From Bacillota bacterium (lineage in GTDB: Bacteria; Bacillota; Clostridia; Acetivibrionales; DSM-1351): a DNA stretch of 64,000 nt. The position numbers and the translations under genes were made by a program. The DNA is taken from the NCBI GenBank assembly GCA_023393115.1, contig JAEWMS010000063.1, forward strand, positions 1 through 64,000, in the 5' to 3' direction. Below are positions 1-7,538 of this stretch, one piece after another (position 1 is the stretch's first letter; the number at the start of each line of letters is the position of its first letter). The notes under the pieces were generated by a model, which was not told the origin of the DNA, did not search any database, and saw nothing but the letters and a program-made list of their open reading frames with translations.

Positions 1-126
1 GTTTAATATCTTTATTGGAACAGTACATGAAAGTAAGTTAATTCTATTGAACCGCCGTATACCGAACGGTACGTACGGTGGTGTGAAAGGTCGGTAGCTG
101 AAATAATCAGCTACCTCCTATTCGAT
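1..126 (+). mobile_element. Group II intron, 3' end only (domains V and VI)
   Basis: The bases at 50-85 can fold as a domain V hairpin: an ACCGCCGTA arm at 51-59 faces a TACGGTGGT arm at 75-83, capped by a short ACC/GGT stem. The lower arm contains a CGC catalytic triad at 53-55, as in bacterial class C introns. Domain VI follows as a 9-bp hairpin (93-101 with 107-115). The element ends with CTCCTATTCGAT, a typical 3' end for this class, at about 126. A T-rich 3' exon follows. Class C introns usually insert just after intrinsic terminators. The rest of the intron, including any reverse transcriptase/maturase gene, lies left of the window. Confidence 0.8.
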
Positions 127-690
127 TTTCCTTTCTATTTGTTTTTCTAAGATTTATCTATTCGCTTTTTTTTGAATATATATCCAACCCGTAAAACCAC
201 ATATTAATAAAAATTTTCACATGACTTAAAATATTACGAAATTGTGCTACATATAATAATAAAGAAAATCACTATAATGGTTATATGAGAGTTAATTCAT
301 GTTAAAGCCAATTTAAGGCAAAGAGAACAATAATAATAGTTAGCAAGCAGGAGGTTAATGGTTCTGTGTATGGTTAACCTCAAAGGAAACTCAAGAATAT
401 TGCATTGTACCATTTGACATAACGGTCAAATTTATAGTAAATTATTAATTAACCTGATACTAAGGTTATAAATATATTCAAATGGGGGGTTAAATATAAG
501 TATGGAGGATAATCCTGAGGATACAAGTAATTATAGTATAGCGTTCAGCTGGATATTACTTAAAAAGCAAAATCACAATGAAAGATACTTTTACAGAAGA
601 CCCTGACAGTCCTACCTCGGATTGGTGTGTCTTTTTTTATTTATTTTTCAACGGGTTTAGGAATATTTTTAGTTTTTATTCAGATGGAGG
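127..690 (+). other. Long non-coding stretch: intron 3' exon, inverted repeat and leader of the transporter gene
   Basis: Between the intron end and the transporter gene there is no convincing gene. The 5' part is a T-rich tract (127-145). An inverted repeat, GAGGTTAA at 351-358 and TTAACCTC at 374-381, lies before the promoter. The presumed leader (449-690) contains a 34-codon open frame (502-606) behind a run of six G. It also has a weak GACA/TGTC hairpin followed by a T-rich tract at 633-649. I could not match the leader to any riboswitch class, including the Mg/Mn classes expected for a metal transporter. Confidence 0.4.
414..442 (+). promoter_or_regulatory. Candidate sigma-A promoter for the CNNM transporter gene
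   Basis: A perfect TTGACA -35 box lies at 414-419. A weak -10 (GTAAAT) follows 17 bases later at 437-442. Transcription would start near 449 and leave an untranslated leader of about 240 bases before the transporter gene. Confidence 0.45.
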
Positions 691-1998
691 ATGAAAGAAT
701 TGTTAACTGAAATTTTTGTTTTAATAATACTAGTTATAATGAACGCTTTCTTTGCAGCATCAGAGATTGCACTGATATCGCTCAATGATAACAAAATAAG
801 ACTTATGGCTGAGGATGGAGATAAAAAGGCAAAAGTATTAAATAATCTTTTGAGAGAACCCAGTAAATTTTTGGCCACTATTCAAATAGGAATAACACTG
901 GCAGGTTTTCTTGCAAGTGCATTTGCTTCGGAAACCTTTGCAGAACCGCTGGTTAAATTGCTGGTGGCAACGGGAATACCAATATCTGAAGCTTGGTTGA
1001 AGACCGCGTCGATGCTTGTAATAACAATTATTTTGTCATACTTTACTCTTGTACTTGGTGAACTGGTACCAAAGAGGATAGCAATGAAAAAGGCTGAGCC
1101 TATAGCCAGGTTCGTTGCAAGTCCGTTGCGTGCTCTGGCTGCCTTTACAGCACCTTTCGTGAAGCTGTTAACTGCTTCTACCAATTTTTTTGTCAGGTTA
1201 TTTGGTGTTGACCCTGATGCCGAAGAAGAGAATGTAACAGAAGAAGAAATAAGAATGATGGTTGATGTGGGAGAAGAAAAGGGAACAATACATGAAAATG
1301 AAAAAGAGATGATTAATAACATCTTTGAATTCAATAACAAAACGGTTACTGACATAATGACCCATCGAACTGATATTGCGGCTCTTCCTATAGATGCCAG
1401 CCTTAGGGAAGTAATTGACTTTATAAACAGTGAAAAATACTCAAGAATTCCGGTTTACGAAGATAACATAGATAATATCGTTGGAGTGATGCACTCCAAA
1501 TATGTTTTTAAGTTTGTAACTAACGATGATACCTCAAAATTTACTTTAAAAGATTTAATACGACAACCGTATTTTGTTCCTGAGTCAAAAAGGACTGATG
1601 AGCTTTTCAAGGAACTTCAGCAAAATAAAACTCATATGGCAATAATTATTGATGAGTACGGTGGAACTGCGGGAATTGTTACTCTCGAGGACTTAATCGA
1701 AGAGATAGTCGGAAATATATTTGATGAAGACGATGATGAAGAAAAAGAGTTGGAAAAAATAGATGATAATACCTATATTATTAAGGGGTCAATTAGTCTG
1801 GATGAAGCCCAGGATATACTTGGAGCCGAACTTCCGGTTGATGACTATGAGACTTTAAGCGGATTTATAATAGGGCAGATTGGAAGAATTCCTGAAAAGG
1901 GTGACGAACCGACAATTGAATATAATGAGCTGGTGTTCAAGGTTGAGGAGGTCGAGGAAAAGAAGGTTTCTAAGGTAAAAGTCTGCCGCGCCATGTAA
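691..1998 (+). CDS. CNNM/CorC-HlyC family membrane transporter with CBS domains
   Basis: This is a membrane protein of the CNNM/HlyC-CorC family, which includes Mg2+/Co2+ efflux and Mg2+-resistance proteins and was once called hemolysin-like. The N-terminal DUF21 membrane region spans residues 1-190 and begins with the characteristic NAFFAASEIALIS stretch. A CBS pair follows at about 214-345, including DIMTHRTD and IIDEYGGTAGIVTLEDLIEEI. A CorC/HlyC C-terminal domain ends the protein at about 355-432. Its 435 residues are normal for the family. The SD GGAGG at 686-690 touches the ATG at 691, whereas an in-frame TTG at 700 is correctly spaced (9 bases) and may be the real start. Substrate is unproven. 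Confidence 0.9.
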   Translation: MKELLTEIFVLIILVIMNAFFAASEIALISLNDNKIRLMAEDGDKKAKVLNNLLREPSKFLATIQIGITLAGFLASAFASETFAEPLVKLLVATGIPISEAWLKTASMLVITIILSYFTLVLGELVPKRIAMKKAEPIARFVASPLRALAAFTAPFVKLLTASTNFFVRLFGVDPDAEEENVTEEEIRMMVDVGEEKGTIHENEKEMINNIFEFNNKTVTDIMTHRTDIAALPIDASLREVIDFINSEKYSRIPVYEDNIDNIVGVMHSKYVFKFVTNDDTSKFTLKDLIRQPYFVPESKRTDELFKELQQNKTHMAIIIDEYGGTAGIVTLEDLIEEIVGNIFDEDDDEEKELEKIDDNTYIIKGSISLDEAQDILGAELPVDDYETLSGFIIGQIGRIPEKGDEPTIEYNELVFKVEEVEEKKVSKVKVCRAM

Positions 1999-2054
1999 CA
2001 CAAGTGCCTCCTGATTCATAAAATATGGTACGACATATTTTGGGGAGTGATAAC

Positions 2055-2399
2055 ATGGGGGTAGACTATGCAATTCTTTCACTTCTGGCCATATTTGGAC
2101 TTATTAGTCTGTTTTTGGACATCATAAAATTGATGGGCAGGAAAAAATACTTTGTAGAAAAGGCAAATCTGGTGCTTTTGGTAAATGATCAGGAGCAGAA
2201 CATTGAAAGACTGGTTAGAGAGGCAATGGAAAGCAAGTTTGTAAGAAATATAGCCTTAAACGGCAACTTTATTGTAGTCGATATGAACTCGAAGGACGAA
2301 ACTTTGAAGCTTTTGAGAAAGCTGGAAAACCATTTTCCCCTGTTGGAAGTGTGCTCCTTCGATGAGAGAGAATGCATATTTTATAAAAACAGGAATTAG
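2055..2399 (+). CDS. Small membrane-anchored hypothetical protein
   Basis: This 114-residue protein has one N-terminal transmembrane segment (about residues 5-25) followed by a soluble alpha/beta region with no motif I recognise. The frame is open from an earlier ATG at 2025. I chose ATG 2055 because GGGGAG at 2042-2047 is spaced 7 bases before it. It follows the CNNM gene by 56 bases and ends just before a terminator, so the two are probably cotranscribed. Function unknown. Confidence 0.75.
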   Translation: MGVDYAILSLLAIFGLISLFLDIIKLMGRKKYFVEKANLVLLVNDQEQNIERLVREAMESKFVRNIALNGNFIVVDMNSKDETLKLLRKLENHFPLLEVCSFDERECIFYKNRN

Positions 2400-2419
2400 A
2401 ATTACTATATGAGCTAAAA

Positions 2420-2460
2420 GACCCCGGTTTATCTGGATTGATAAACTGGGGTTTGTTTTT
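2420..2460 (+). terminator. Intrinsic terminator
   Basis: A 12-bp arm at 2422-2433 pairs with 2440-2451 (CCCC...GGGG outer pairs, one G-T mismatch), followed by a T-rich run ending at 2460. It closes the CNNM/small membrane protein unit. Confidence 0.85.
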
Positions 2461-2571
2461 ATGCAATCGCTATCTCAAAGCCCACCGAGTAATTATTGCC
2501 CCGGGTGGTAAAATAAGATATCATTTATAGAGAAGAGTTAGATTAGTTAATGGGGAAGGCTAGGGGCTAAT

Positions 2572-4983
2572 ATGGCAATTGGACAGTTTCAGCAGCAGAG
2601 GTGGTCATTTGACAGCTACGCTGTGGGTACAAGTTTAAGCATAATCGGAAGATTTGATTACAAAATATACGAAAACTCAGAAAACGGTTATAAAATATAT
2701 ACCTTTGACATAGAAAAGATTATCGATGAAGACGGCTTTGAACATGAGGCCACAGACCAGATAAGCGTGACAGGCTATTACGAGGTTAACGAGCATTGCG
2801 CTGTTTTGCCCAGCAAAGTAATCGGAACGGTTGGTACTTACAGGGGAGAAAAGCAGCTTAAGGCTGAAACTGTTGAGTTTATTGAGCCTGCCACTGACGA
2901 GGGAATAATCTCCTTCCTTTCCTGTGGCATAATAAAGGGAGTAGGAGAAAAAACCGCAAGAAATATTGTAGCGGGTTATAAATCAGGCTCGAGCTATGTT
3001 GAGGGTTTTGGCAGCAGGACGCTGGAGGTTATTAAGAATGAGCCATTGTCCCTGACCAAAATAAGAGGAATTTCTCCTGATAAGGCAAGGGTAATTCACG
3101 ATTCCTATATGGAAAATATGGAGTACCAAAATGTAATGATATTTTTTCAGAAGTTTGGCATATCTTCTGCCAAAGCCATGAAAATATATAATTCTTTTAA
3201 GGGGACAGCCATAGCCATAGCAGAGCAAAATCCGTATATGTTTGCCAATATCAGGGGCTTTGGTTTCAAAAGCTGCGATGAAATCGCAAAGAAGCTGGGG
3301 ATAGATCCGCATTCGATATTCAGGCTTGAGTCTGCCCTCAAAAGTGTCCTTGAAGCGGCAGAAACAGACGGTCACTGCTATTTATTCAAGGACAAGCTGC
3401 TGGAAATGACTGCAAAGGCACTGAGTGACGAAACGGATACCATTTCGGCTGAGGAGCTCGAAGAGGCTTATGATAGAATGCTCAAAGCAGGTAACTTTAT
3501 TAATATAACTTATTCCGAACAGAATAATCAATATGAAGCAGTCTATACCAGGGAAATGTACAAAATGGAGTATGAAACAGCTCAGGCCATAAAGGAGATA
3601 GCCCGCTGCCAGCCTGATTCACTCCTTTTCAATATAGATAAATTGATCGAAGAATTTGAAGCCATGAGAGGCTTTGAACTTGAAAGCATGCAGAAGGAAG
3701 CCGTTAGGGCTGTTTTTGATACTAATATGCTGATACTTACAGGTTCAGCAGGCAGCGGAAAAACTACTACTGTTGAATGTATGATATATGTGCTGCAAAG
3801 ATATTTCGCCAATCAGGAAGAGATGAGCTTTATGTTGGCAGCTCCAACAGGAAAGGCGGCAAAAAGGCTTACAGAAATCACGGGCTTTGAAGCTATGACC
3901 CTCCACAGGCTTCTGCAATTCTCATATGAAAGCAAAGGCTTTTTTTACAGGCAGGGCAATGAGCTGCCTTATGATCTGGTTGTAGTCGATGAAAGCTCCA
4001 TGTTGAGCATAGACCTTGCCCACGCACTTTTTACTGCTATTTCGCCGGGCACAAGGGTGGTTATGATTGGAGATACACAGCAGCTTCCGTCTGTAGGCGC
4101 CGGTAATGTACTGGACGACATGATCAAGAGTGATATAATCAAAACCGTAAAGCTGAATGTCATTAAGCGCCAGGCAGACGGGTCGGGTATTATCTCCAAT
4201 GCAAACAGGATCATTAACGGCGAAATGCCCGAGAATGTGAATGAGAACAAGGATTTCTTTATAGTAGAGGAAGAGGATAAAAACCGAGTGATAAAAAGAA
4301 CACTTGAGGCGTTGAACCGCCTTATGACAGGCTATAATTACACCATCGATGACGTTCAGATTATTTGCCCTCAGAAGACTTCCGAAATAGGGACTTATGA
4401 GATGAACAAGGCTATCCAGGAACTGATAAATCCTGCTGCTCCGGGTAAGAATGAAGTTAAGAGGGGTAACAGTATTTTCAGAGAAGGTGATAAGGTTATC
4501 CACCTAAGCAACAACTATGAATCCCCCCATTATCAAAAAGATCCGTTTACAAACAGGTACGTAGCAGAAGAGAGCTCGGGAGTTTTTAACGGAGATATTG
4601 GAAGGATAATAGAAATATCACAAATAAGCGAAGCCGGTTTGAATGGCGACGATGAGGATAGCAGTTCATCATCGACAGAAAGAAGAGTTGCAGTTCAGTA
4701 TGATGATTTTATTATTATTTACCAGATAAATGAGCTGGAAGAAATAGATCTTGCATACAGTCTTACCGTTCACAAGATGCAGGGCTCTCAGTGTGAAGCC
4801 GCAATAATTCTGTGCCATATGAGAAATTATATAATGTTAAATCGAAATCTCGGTTATACTGCTGTCACAAGAGCAAAAAAAATGGCGTGCATTATAGGAC
4901 AGAAAAAAGCAGTAAAAGTCATGGTTTCTAATGTTAAAATAAACGAGAGAAACTCAATGCTGTGTGATCTCCTTAAGATATAG
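2572..4983 (+). CDS. recD2: RecD2-like SF1B DNA helicase
   Basis: This is an ATP-dependent 5'-3' DNA helicase of the RecD2/RecD-like type, which acts in repair independently of RecBC. The order is an N-terminal OB-like region, a helix-hairpin-helix region (about residues 95-245, with GIIKGVGEKTA and IRGFGFKSCDEIA), then the motor. Walker A (GSAGSGKTT) lies near residue 390 and motif II (VVDESSM) near 470. GDTQQLPSVG and the late motifs LTVHKMQGSQ and YTAVTRAKK are intact. Its 803 residues are usual for RecD2. A gap of about 180 bases separates it from comF, and this position next to the competence and flagellar genes is common in clostridia. Confidence 0.93.
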   Translation: MAIGQFQQQRWSFDSYAVGTSLSIIGRFDYKIYENSENGYKIYTFDIEKIIDEDGFEHEATDQISVTGYYEVNEHCAVLPSKVIGTVGTYRGEKQLKAETVEFIEPATDEGIISFLSCGIIKGVGEKTARNIVAGYKSGSSYVEGFGSRTLEVIKNEPLSLTKIRGISPDKARVIHDSYMENMEYQNVMIFFQKFGISSAKAMKIYNSFKGTAIAIAEQNPYMFANIRGFGFKSCDEIAKKLGIDPHSIFRLESALKSVLEAAETDGHCYLFKDKLLEMTAKALSDETDTISAEELEEAYDRMLKAGNFINITYSEQNNQYEAVYTREMYKMEYETAQAIKEIARCQPDSLLFNIDKLIEEFEAMRGFELESMQKEAVRAVFDTNMLILTGSAGSGKTTTVECMIYVLQRYFANQEEMSFMLAAPTGKAAKRLTEITGFEAMTLHRLLQFSYESKGFFYRQGNELPYDLVVVDESSMLSIDLAHALFTAISPGTRVVMIGDTQQLPSVGAGNVLDDMIKSDIIKTVKLNVIKRQADGSGIISNANRIINGEMPENVNENKDFFIVEEEDKNRVIKRTLEALNRLMTGYNYTIDDVQIICPQKTSEIGTYEMNKAIQELINPAAPGKNEVKRGNSIFREGDKVIHLSNNYESPHYQKDPFTNRYVAEESSGVFNGDIGRIIEISQISEAGLNGDDEDSSSSSTERRVAVQYDDFIIIYQINELEEIDLAYSLTVHKMQGSQCEAAIILCHMRNYIMLNRNLGYTAVTRAKKMACIIGQKKAVKVMVSNVKINERNSMLCDLLKI

Positions 4984-5165
4984 CGCTCATTTACTCCCGC
5001 AGATGGGTATAATTCTAAAGGGCCAGTTAATAGTAATTAGTACTGTTGAAAATGGATACATTATAGTATATAAATGGGAATAATGTAATATTGCATAACA
5101 CTCCAAACTGATGTAAAATGAACTTAAGAAAATGCGTGTGTTAAACGAGTAGGAGGAGGATCCAT

Positions 5166-5837
5166 ATCAGCCTGCTGGAATTTTTATTTCCTCCGAGATG
5201 CAGTATTTGCAACGTGATATTATCTCAGGGAAGTCCTATTTGCTTATGCGGGCAATGTGCCGCTGAAATGGATTATTTTAATAATAGTATAAATTCCTTA
5301 AATTTGCCTGATGACTATGAAGTTTACTGTAACGGAATTATTTGCGTCGGTAGATATTGTAATTCACTTAAGAATTCAATAAGAAAGTTCAAGTTCAGCA
5401 ATAGGCCCTCGTATTATCGCACTTTTGGAAAGTTACTTGCTCTAAAAGTTCAGAATACTCCGCAATTAGGGAAAATTGATACCATAATACCCGTACCGAT
5501 GCATAGAAACAGACAGAGACAAAGGGGTTATAACCAAGCGGAATTAATAGCCGGATTTACGGCTAGACTACTAGGTATAAAGTCCGAAAACCATGTTTTA
5601 ATAAAAACTGTTGAAACAAAAACTCAAAGTTTGTTAAGTAAATCCGAGCGCCTTGCAAATCTCGAGGGATCGTTTAAGGTTAATTTACCAAAACGAGTTG
5701 AGGGTAGGAGTATTTTACTGGTAGATGACATTGTAACAACAGGAAGTACTATTAATCAGTGCTGTAAAGCTTTAAAACTTGCAGGAGCTGAAAGAATCAT
5801 TGCCGGTGTGATAGCAACAACAAGGGTTGACAGTTAG
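5166..5837 (+). CDS. comF: ComF family protein (phosphoribosyltransferase-like)
   Basis: ComF proteins carry an N-terminal zinc ribbon and a phosphoribosyltransferase fold and are linked to DNA uptake. The PRPP-binding motif (LLVDDIVTTGST) lies near residues 182-193, and RGYNQAELIA precedes it. A GTG at 5214 starts the longest conventional frame. However, the same frame upstream reads LLEFLFPPRCSIC, the classic ComF N terminus, and it supplies the first CxxC of the zinc ribbon. The strong SD AGGAGGAGGA (5151-5160) also serves this upstream region, which has no ATG, GTG or TTG. Initiation is probably at ATC 5166 or CTG 5172/5175. The exact start is uncertain. Confidence 0.8.
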   Translation: MSLLEFLFPPRCSICNVILSQGSPICLCGQCAAEMDYFNNSINSLNLPDDYEVYCNGIICVGRYCNSLKNSIRKFKFSNRPSYYRTFGKLLALKVQNTPQLGKIDTIIPVPMHRNRQRQRGYNQAELIAGFTARLLGIKSENHVLIKTVETKTQSLLSKSERLANLEGSFKVNLPKRVEGRSILLVDDIVTTGSTINQCCKALKLAGAERIIAGVIATTRVDS

Positions 5838-5881
5838 ATTTTAACCTTACATATATAACATGTTTTTAGGGGGAGAATGTT

Positions 5882-6292
5882 ATGCCTGATTTAAGAAACT
5901 GCAGAAGATGTGGCAGAATGTACAATTATCTTGGAGGACCGCCAATTTGTCTTGATTGTAAAAATGCAGACGAAGAGGTTTTTAAGAAAATAAAGGACTA
6001 TTTGTATGATTATCCGGGTGCGACATTATCACAGGTTGCTCTGGATTGTGATGTAAGTGTGGAAAAAATCAAGATGTTTCTTAAGGAAGGCCGTCTTGAG
6101 ATAACTGAAGGAGCAAATATAATCCTTGAGTGTGAAAGATGCGGAAAATCTATCAAGACCGGCAGATTCTGTAATGATTGCCAGAGTCAGATTCATCATG
6201 ATATCTCGGGAACTATTGGAAAGCCGGAAAAGGAGCCTGAGGTTAAAAAACAGACCGGAATAGGCATGAGATATCTGAACAAAAACTTCTAA
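5882..6292 (+). CDS. yvyF: Flagellar operon zinc-ribbon protein, YvyF/TIGR03826-like
   Basis: This 136-residue protein has two zinc ribbons: cysteines 7, 10, 23 and 26, and a second set in CERCGKSIKTGRFCNDC at about 83-99. A helical segment resembling a helix-turn-helix joins them. YvyF-type proteins sit between comF and flgM in Bacillus and clostridia and have been linked to flagellar gene control. Position, length and cysteine pattern all fit. The ATG follows a clear AGGGGGAG SD. The biochemical role is not established. Confidence 0.85.
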   Translation: MPDLRNCRRCGRMYNYLGGPPICLDCKNADEEVFKKIKDYLYDYPGATLSQVALDCDVSVEKIKMFLKEGRLEITEGANIILECERCGKSIKTGRFCNDCQSQIHHDISGTIGKPEKEPEVKKQTGIGMRYLNKNF

Positions 6293-6360
6293 AATAAGTA
6301 TTTTGAGTATTCATTAATTATTCATTGTATCGCAAGTTGTATAAAACATTTATATCAGTT

Positions 6361-6390
6361 AAAAAACGAGGGAGATTTCCCTCGTTTTTT
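6361..6390 (+). terminator. Intrinsic terminator after yvyF
   Basis: ACGAGGGA (6366-6373) pairs perfectly with TCCCTCGT (6378-6385) around a 4-base loop and is followed by a T run. It separates comF/yvyF from the separately promoted flgM operon. Confidence 0.9.
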
Positions 6391-6531
6391 GTTGGATATA
6401 AGGCTTTTAGAACTTAACTGAACAGATTATAAAAGTATGTATATTATGTAAATTATTACCCTATTTCCTGCCTTTAAATCCCTGATAGAAGTTAATTTCA
6501 GCTTTTACCATTATTTATTGAAAAGGAATAC

Positions 6532-6558
6532 TAAATATATTTTGCAAATTGTCGATAA
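6532..6558 (+). promoter_or_regulatory. Sigma-D (sigma-28, FliA) type promoter of the flgM operon
   Basis: TAAA at 6532-6535, exactly 15 bases, then GTCGATAA at 6551-6558. The sigma-D consensus is TAAA-N15-GCCGATAT/A, so only one or two positions differ. It lies 55 bases before the flgM start. It would place flgM and the genes after it under the sigma factor that FlgM inhibits. Confidence 0.8.
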
Positions 6559-6613
6559 TAAATATAGTAGAATTAGTCTTGGTATTATGCAATTCGGAAA
6601 GTAGGTGGTAACA

Positions 6614-6901
6614 ATGAAAATCACAGGCGATATTTATAATGTATCAAAGGTCTATGATTCAAAAGGATCTGTTGGTAAAGTTAATAAAACCAGTTCTGTG
6701 GCTCCCAGAAAGGATGTTGTATCCATATCCAGCAATGCTATGGATTATCAGACGGTAGCCAAAGCTCTTAGAGATGTTCCTGATATCAGACAGAACAAGG
6801 TTGACGAACTTACTGAAGTATACAGGTCGGGAAACTATAATGTAAGCGGACAGGAAATTGTTGAAAAACTCGGGAAATCAGTGCTGGATACAAAAGCTTA
6901 A
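6614..6901 (+). CDS. flgM: Anti-sigma factor FlgM
   Basis: FlgM binds and holds sigma-28 (FliA/SigD) until the hook is complete. The C-terminal half carries the family signature: DIRQNKVDELTEVYRSGNYNVSG followed by EIVEKLG, written here as overlapping parts of one block. Its 95 residues are normal. A GTG at 6605 opens the frame, but AGGTGG at 6603-6608 is placed to serve ATG 6614. It is the first gene after a sigma-D-type promoter, giving the usual feedback arrangement. Confidence 0.92.
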   Translation: MKITGDIYNVSKVYDSKGSVGKVNKTSSVAPRKDVVSISSNAMDYQTVAKALRDVPDIRQNKVDELTEVYRSGNYNVSGQEIVEKLGKSVLDTKA

Positions 6902-6972
6902 TTTTGACAGATTACAAGAGATAAAGAATTTGACCTAATGTGGGATGCGCAAATGTTCGGGGGTGTAATTAA

Positions 6973-7473
6973 ATGGAGGCAGAATTAGTCAGACAACTGG
7001 TCAATATATTAAATCAGGAAAATGATATATATGATACACTCTTCAAGATATCCAACAATAAGAAAGAATTGATTATTGGTGGAAAGGTTAATGAACTGGA
7101 GAACATTGTTAAGATAGAACAGTCTCTGGTTCTAAAAATCTCAAAGCTGGAAGATGAAAGAGAAAAAGTCGTTGGAGAATTGTGCACACTATTAGGTCAA
7201 AAGCCGGAAGATGTTACAATTTCATGGCTGACCACAAAACTTGGGGCGGATGAAGCGTCTCAACTAAAAGCTTGTCAGGAAAAGATGGTAAAGAGTATTA
7301 ATGAACTCAAGGATAATAATGAGTTAAATTCCAAGCTTATTAAAACATCACTTGATTACATTGATTTTTCAATAAATATGATGACCAGCATAGATACTGT
7401 TTCAAATAATTACGGTGTTACTGGTCAATCTGGAGATACAAAGAAAAGAAATCTTTTTGATGTGAAGCTTTAA
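6973..7473 (+). CDS. flgN: Flagellar export chaperone FlgN
   Basis: FlgN is the cytosolic chaperone for the hook-filament junction proteins FlgK and FlgL. This 166-residue protein is almost wholly helical with charged heptads, begins with MEAELVRQLVNILNQEN and sits directly between flgM and flgK, the conserved place. Sequence identity in the family is weak, so position carries much of the call. The ATG follows a GGGGGTG SD. Confidence 0.85.
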   Translation: MEAELVRQLVNILNQENDIYDTLFKISNNKKELIIGGKVNELENIVKIEQSLVLKISKLEDEREKVVGELCTLLGQKPEDVTISWLTTKLGADEASQLKACQEKMVKSINELKDNNELNSKLIKTSLDYIDFSINMMTSIDTVSNNYGVTGQSGDTKKRNLFDVKL

Positions 7474-7538
7474 CATTATATAACTTTTACATGTTATTTA
7501 TACGTTTTTAGAAGCGATTTCTGTTAGGGGGACAGTGC

